In this document: positions 5,158-6,472 of the stretch, one piece after another
Layout: every line of letters starts with the position of its first letter
How positions within the stretch are numbered: position 1 is the stretch's first letter
The notes under the pieces: generated by a model
Databases searched by the model: none
The model's input: the letters and a program-made list of their open reading frames with translations, nothing else
What the model was told of the DNA's origin: nothing
Made by a program: the position numbers and the translations under genes
Assembly (NCBI GenBank): GCA_028293405.1
Contig: JAQGOW010000010.1
Location: forward strand, 1-6,472
DNA length: 6,472 bases
Direction: 5' to 3'
Source: Verrucomicrobiales bacterium
Lineage (GTDB): Bacteria; Verrucomicrobiota; Verrucomicrobiia; Limisphaerales; Palsa-1400

Positions 5158-6472
5158 AAATTGTTCAGCCGCCGCGTTGAAGCGGCGATTATTCTCCGGC
5201 CGTGCAAACCCGTGGCCTTCGTCGGGAAACACAATGTAATCGACCTCTTTGCCGCCTTTGCGCATAGCGGCCACCATTTGATCGCTTTGTTTCTTTTTAA
5301 TGCGCGGATCATTCGCCCCCTGTCCAACGAGAAGCGGCGCTTTGATCTTATCGATGCGGAATAGTGGAGAACGTTTTTCCATTTCGACCCGATCTTCCCG
5401 GATTTCAGGGTTACCGATCATTTGATACCAAGTGGAGGGCAAGTAAGGTTTCCAATAACTGGGCGTGGTCTCCATGAATGTCCGCAGGTCGGAGAAGCCG
5501 CACGTATCCACTCCCGCAGCGAAGACATCCGGTGTAAAGGCCAATCCGACGAGCGTGGCATAACCTCCATAACTTCCCCCCATGATTGCGATGCGCTTAG
5601 GGTCGGCTATCCCTGCCGTGATCGCCCATTTGACGCCATCAATTAAGTCGTCGTGCATTTTACCCGCGAATTCCCTATCCCCAGCATGCATGAAGGCTTT
5701 TCCAAAGCCGCCAGATCCGCGGTAATTGACATCCAAAACCGCATAGCCCCGATTCGCGAGCCACTGGATATTCCAGTTGTACCCCCAGGTGTCGCGGAGT
5801 CGTGGGCCGCCATGAACCAGCACCACCATTGGCAACCCCTTGGGTTCGATTCCCGCTGGCAGAGAAAGATAACTTGGCAGGGACAATCCATCCCGTGCCT
5901 TCAGGTCAAACGCTTTCATTGAGGCGAGAGTGTAGTGCCGTAGCTTCGGGAAGCAGGAGAAGAGATACGTCGCCTTTTGCTGTTGTCGGTCCCACAGATA
6001 GAAATCGGGCGCATTGGTGTCGCTCTGGAACAAAACGGTCCAATGGGAATCACTAAGGTCACGACTCAAGACCTGGAAATCACCAGCTGAAAAGTTCGCC
6101 AGCGCTTTATAATCGCGTTCAATGCTTTGATCGAGAAATCGATAGCCTATTCGATCTCGAATAAACATTGCTGCCTGTACATTTTTATTTGCTGGATGGA
6201 ACACGATGCGTTGCAAATCAACGATTGGGTTGGACAACAAACAGTGCTGGTGTCCCGTTGCTGTTTCCAGCGCATACACACCTGTGGTATCGGCCCCTAC
6301 GTTGGATTTTAAATAGACCTCCTTTTCATCCCTCGATATTCCCAGAGCATCCACAGTGTCGGCGGCTTTCCATTTAAAGATTTGTTTCCACGTCTTCTCT
6401 TTTGTGAACAATCGCAGTTCACCGGCCCCGTCTTTGGCTTTGGCAACCACCGCTCCGAGCTCCAATGAAGCA
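5086..6472 (-). CDS. S9-family prolyl oligopeptidase / acylaminoacyl-type peptidase (N-terminal part beyond window)
   Basis: The frame is open from the right edge to a stop at 5086-5088; 461 residues are visible, counted from the first complete codon (6471). Residues about 1-180 are the end of the beta-propeller that gates the active site. From about 185 the alpha/beta-hydrolase domain follows: LVHGGP (217-222, oxyanion region), LDVNYRGSGGFG (246-257) and GGSYGGY with nucleophile Ser300. GQGANDPR holds Asp388 and DEGHGF holds His420, so the catalytic triad is complete. The family cleaves short peptides, often after proline or from acylated N-termini. A typical member has 600-700 residues, so about 150-250 are missing, along with any signal peptide. 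A TTG near the edge (6465) is not the true start. The last 12 residues (PIEECEQTDKFRR) are poorly conserved and overlap the plus-strand remnant. The gene is convergent with the DUF1080 gene. Confidence 0.93.
   Translation of the reverse strand, partial: ASLELGAVVAKAKDGAGELRLFTKEKTWKQIFKWKAADTVDALGISRDEKEVYLKSNVGADTTGVYALETATGHQHCLLSNPIVDLQRIVFHPANKNVQAAMFIRDRIGYRFLDQSIERDYKALANFSAGDFQVLSRDLSDSHWTVLFQSDTNAPDFYLWDRQQQKATYLFSCFPKLRHYTLASMKAFDLKARDGLSLPSYLSLPAGIEPKGLPMVVLVHGGPRLRDTWGYNWNIQWLANRGYAVLDVNYRGSGGFGKAFMHAGDREFAGKMHDDLIDGVKWAITAGIADPKRIAIMGGSYGGYATLVGLAFTPDVFAAGVDTCGFSDLRTFMETTPSYWKPYLPSTWYQMIGNPEIREDRVEMEKRSPLFRIDKIKAPLLVGQGANDPRIKKKQSDQMVAAMRKGGKEVDYIVFPDEGHGFARPENNRRFNAAAEQFLAKHLGGRLEPIEECEQTDKFRR

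Overview
The window most likely comes from a Verrucomicrobiota (PVC-type) genome. This is an inference from gene content: a SpoIID-like secreted protein with Ig/SH3/FN3 modules, a DUF1343 (NamZ-type) muramidase, a DUF1080 sugar-hydrolase-fold protein and an S9 prolyl-oligopeptidase. All of these are common in large-genome Verrucomicrobia and Planctomycetes. Long repeat-rich intergenic regions and weak Shine-Dalgarno sites fit the same picture. No tRNA, rRNA, CRISPR array, transposase or phage gene was seen.

Layout. Positions 1-1747 (minus) hold most of a large SpoIID-domain secreted protein whose C-terminal end lies beyond the left edge. Positions 1748-2038 are a divergent intergenic region with a strong GC hairpin and short tandem phrases. 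Positions 2039-3265 (plus) hold a complete exported DUF1343/NamZ-family exo-muramidase-like protein. Positions 3266-4281 are about 1 kb without a convincing gene. They contain four separate arrays of short units spaced 10-11 bp apart, then a composite element of two ~86-bp direct repeats flanking a 15-bp inverted repeat. Positions 4282-4938 (plus) hold a small exported DUF1080 protein. Positions 4984-5157 hold what looks like the tail of a lost secreted protein. It overlaps the 3' end of a minus-strand S9 peptidase gene (5086-6472) that is cut by the right edge.

Function. Every complete protein has a visible signal peptide, so the neighbourhood is about work outside the cytoplasm. The divergent SpoIID and NamZ genes both belong to peptidoglycan glycan-strand-cleaving families, so a shared role in wall turnover or recycling is plausible but unproven. 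The DUF1080 and S9 genes are convergent and have no obvious pathway link to the first two. The most unusual part is the non-coding 3.3-4.2 kb region: four unrelated short sequences are each repeated at the DNA helical period within 500 bp. I know of no described element that explains this.
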